From Odoribacter sp. (lineage in GTDB: Bacteria > Bacteroidota > Bacteroidia > Bacteroidales > Marinifilaceae): a stretch of 15,703 nucleotides of DNA. Positions 15,187 through 15,703 of the stretch are shown here, piece by piece. Position 1 is the first letter of the stretch, and every line of letters starts with the position of its first letter. The notes under the pieces were generated by a model, which searched no databases, was not told where the DNA came from, and saw only the letters and a program-made list of their open reading frames with translations. The stretch covers positions 1 to 15,703 of the forward strand of contig JAHHTT010000051.1 in assembly GCA_020024465.1 (NCBI GenBank), read 5' to 3'. Made by a program: the position numbers and the translations under genes.

Positions 15187-15194
15187 CAAAAATA
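15187..15194 (-). promoter_or_regulatory. -7 element for the minus-strand small gene
   Basis: Read on the minus strand this is TATTTTTG, an exact TAnnTTTG match, 19 bases before the start codon at 15167. A -33 TTTG at normal spacing was not found. Confidence 0.5.
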
Positions 15195-15217
15195 GTATAA
15201 ATTCCAAATTAAACCAT

Positions 15218-15225
15218 TAAATTTG
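15218..15225 (+). promoter_or_regulatory. -7 element for the small exported protein gene
   Basis: TAAATTTG is an exact TAnnTTTG match, 29 bases before the ATG at 15255. It lies only 23 bases from the oppositely directed -7 element at 15187-15194, so the two polymerase footprints overlap and the promoters may compete or share an operator. No clear -33 element. Confidence 0.5.
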
Positions 15226-15254
15226 TAGACAATATCAAAATAACAATCTGACTT

Positions 15255-15566
15255 ATGTTTACCAAATCATTACTGACAATTTTTTTTATCGTTGCAGCCT
15301 CATGTAGAATCTATGCAAACGAAGAGAAAGAGTTCATTCACCCTAAATACGAATGGATTGTTTCAACAGGTAATCCTTGTATGGTTGTATTCAAACCACA
15401 GCATCATGCTGTTCAAACCAGAAAAACCTATTTTTTCAATCCACAAGGAGAGCTAAAAGCCTTGTTGCTGGAAGAGCTGGACACTCCTGATTCTTCCCGT
15501 CCCATCATCACCCGACAGCTATATGCTTTCGACCCTCATTACAACGTCATCGGAGTCAAGGACTAA
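15255..15566 (+). CDS. Uncharacterised small exported protein or lipoprotein
   Basis: 103 residues, not recognised. The N-terminus is a clear export signal: a lysine at position 4 and a hydrophobic core from 6 to 15. It can be read as a lipoprotein signal with C17 in AASC, or as a signal peptidase I substrate cut after the alanine at 21 (IYA). The mature part of about 80 residues has several aromatic beta-strand-like stretches, a double histidine in PQHH, and no transmembrane segment. It is probably periplasmic or membrane-anchored. A -7 element lies 29 bases upstream, a weak AT-rich hairpin directly follows the stop, and a strong terminator lies about 60 bases on, so it looks like a single-gene unit divergent from the 122-residue gene. 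Confidence 0.7.
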   Translation: MFTKSLLTIFFIVAASCRIYANEEKEFIHPKYEWIVSTGNPCMVVFKPQHHAVQTRKTYFFNPQGELKALLLEELDTPDSSRPIITRQLYAFDPHYNVIGVKD

Positions 15567-15593
15567 TCAAATAAATTACCTTTTATTATTTGA
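15567..15593 (+). terminator. Weak AT-rich hairpin directly after the small exported gene
   Basis: TCAAATAA (15567-15574) pairs with TTATTTGA (15586-15593), an 8-bp stem with an 11-base loop and no T-run. Only weakly stable; the real end of transcription is more likely at 15623-15655. Confidence 0.25.
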
Positions 15594-15622
15594 CTGTTTA
15601 AGACCGACGCAAGACAAAAAAC

Positions 15623-15655
15623 AACGAGGCTTCCTCCAACAGAAGAAGCCTCGTT
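15623..15655. terminator. Bidirectional rho-independent terminator
   Basis: AACGAGGCTTC (15623-15633) pairs with GAAGCCTCGTT (15645-15655) in an 11-bp stem. On the plus strand it is followed by TTTT and on the minus strand by TTGTTTTTTG. It therefore suits both the plus-strand gene ending at 15566 and a minus-strand gene ending near 15675. Confidence 0.8.
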
Positions 15656-15674
15656 TTTTATTTAAGCACAACAG

Positions 15675-15703
15675 TTATTCGTAAACTACGGTATAGACGT
15701 AGG
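15675..15703 (-). CDS. Probable C-terminal end of a gene running off the window
   Basis: On the minus strand the last bases read YVYTVVYE followed by TAA at 15677-15675. The only support is an open frame up to the edge, reasonable codons, and a terminator with a T-run in the right direction 20 bases beyond the stop. Eight residues are too few to name a family, so this is a tentative call. Confidence 0.35.

Noticed and set aside
1..15703. Insertion sequences, CRISPR arrays, tRNA genes, attachment sites
   Set aside because: I saw no transposase or integrase motifs, no regularly spaced direct repeats, no tRNA cloverleaf-type sequence and no duplicated target sites in the window.

Overview
The window looks like chromosomal DNA of a Bacteroidales gut bacterium (Bacteroides/Phocaeicola/Parabacteroides lineage). 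Several upstream regions carry the Bacteroides sigma-ABfr -7 element TAnnTTTG, once with a correctly spaced -33 TTTG. Ribosome binding sites are A-rich rather than GGAGG. The gene set (exported tandem-thioredoxin protein, GH2 beta-galactosidase, serine-type lipoprotein sulfatase, M16 peptidase pair) also fits that group. No species is assigned. I see no mobile element, CRISPR array, tRNA or rRNA. No gene-free stretch exceeds 300 bases; the longest, about 190 bases after rubrerythrin, holds two hairpins and a promoter.

Layout: (1) 14-2116, minus: exported protein with two thioredoxin domains, built as a full-length internal duplication and carrying a G8 run just after its signal peptide. (2) 2285-3910, plus: long RluA-family pseudouridine synthase with a 330-residue N-terminal extension. 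(3) 4058-4630: rubrerythrin behind a textbook Bacteroides promoter that is framed by a 9-bp inverted repeat. (4) 4822-6480: MFS-type transporter, apparently with 14 membrane segments, with long perfect hairpins in the gaps on both sides. (5) 6579-14781: five tightly packed plus-strand genes with gaps of 6, 13, 22 and 17 bases: GH2 beta-galactosidase, sulfatase (probably of the GlcNAc-6-sulfatase type), FMN-dependent nitronate monooxygenase/FabK-like enzyme, catalytic M16 peptidase, and its non-catalytic M16 partner. They end at a terminator hairpin that overlaps the last stop codon. (6) 14799-15167 (minus) and 15255-15566 (plus): two small uncharacterised genes diverging from facing promoters. 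(7) A bidirectional terminator at 15623-15655, then what is probably the last codons of another minus-strand gene running off the window.

How they work together: beta-galactosidase and sulfatase could successively trim sulfated galactose/GlcNAc glycans such as mucin O-glycans or keratan sulfate. The M16 pair has the layout of a heterodimer with one active and one inactive subunit. Rubrerythrin is an anaerobe's peroxide defence. The most interesting observation is a T10 run between an upstream ATG (6548) and the beta-galactosidase frame. With ten Ts the enzyme has no signal peptide, although its operon partner is a lipoprotein. With nine Ts, a hydrophobic leader joins it in frame. Together with the G8 run in the thioredoxin gene, this suggests slippage-sensitive control of export, or a homopolymer length error, and both can be tested.
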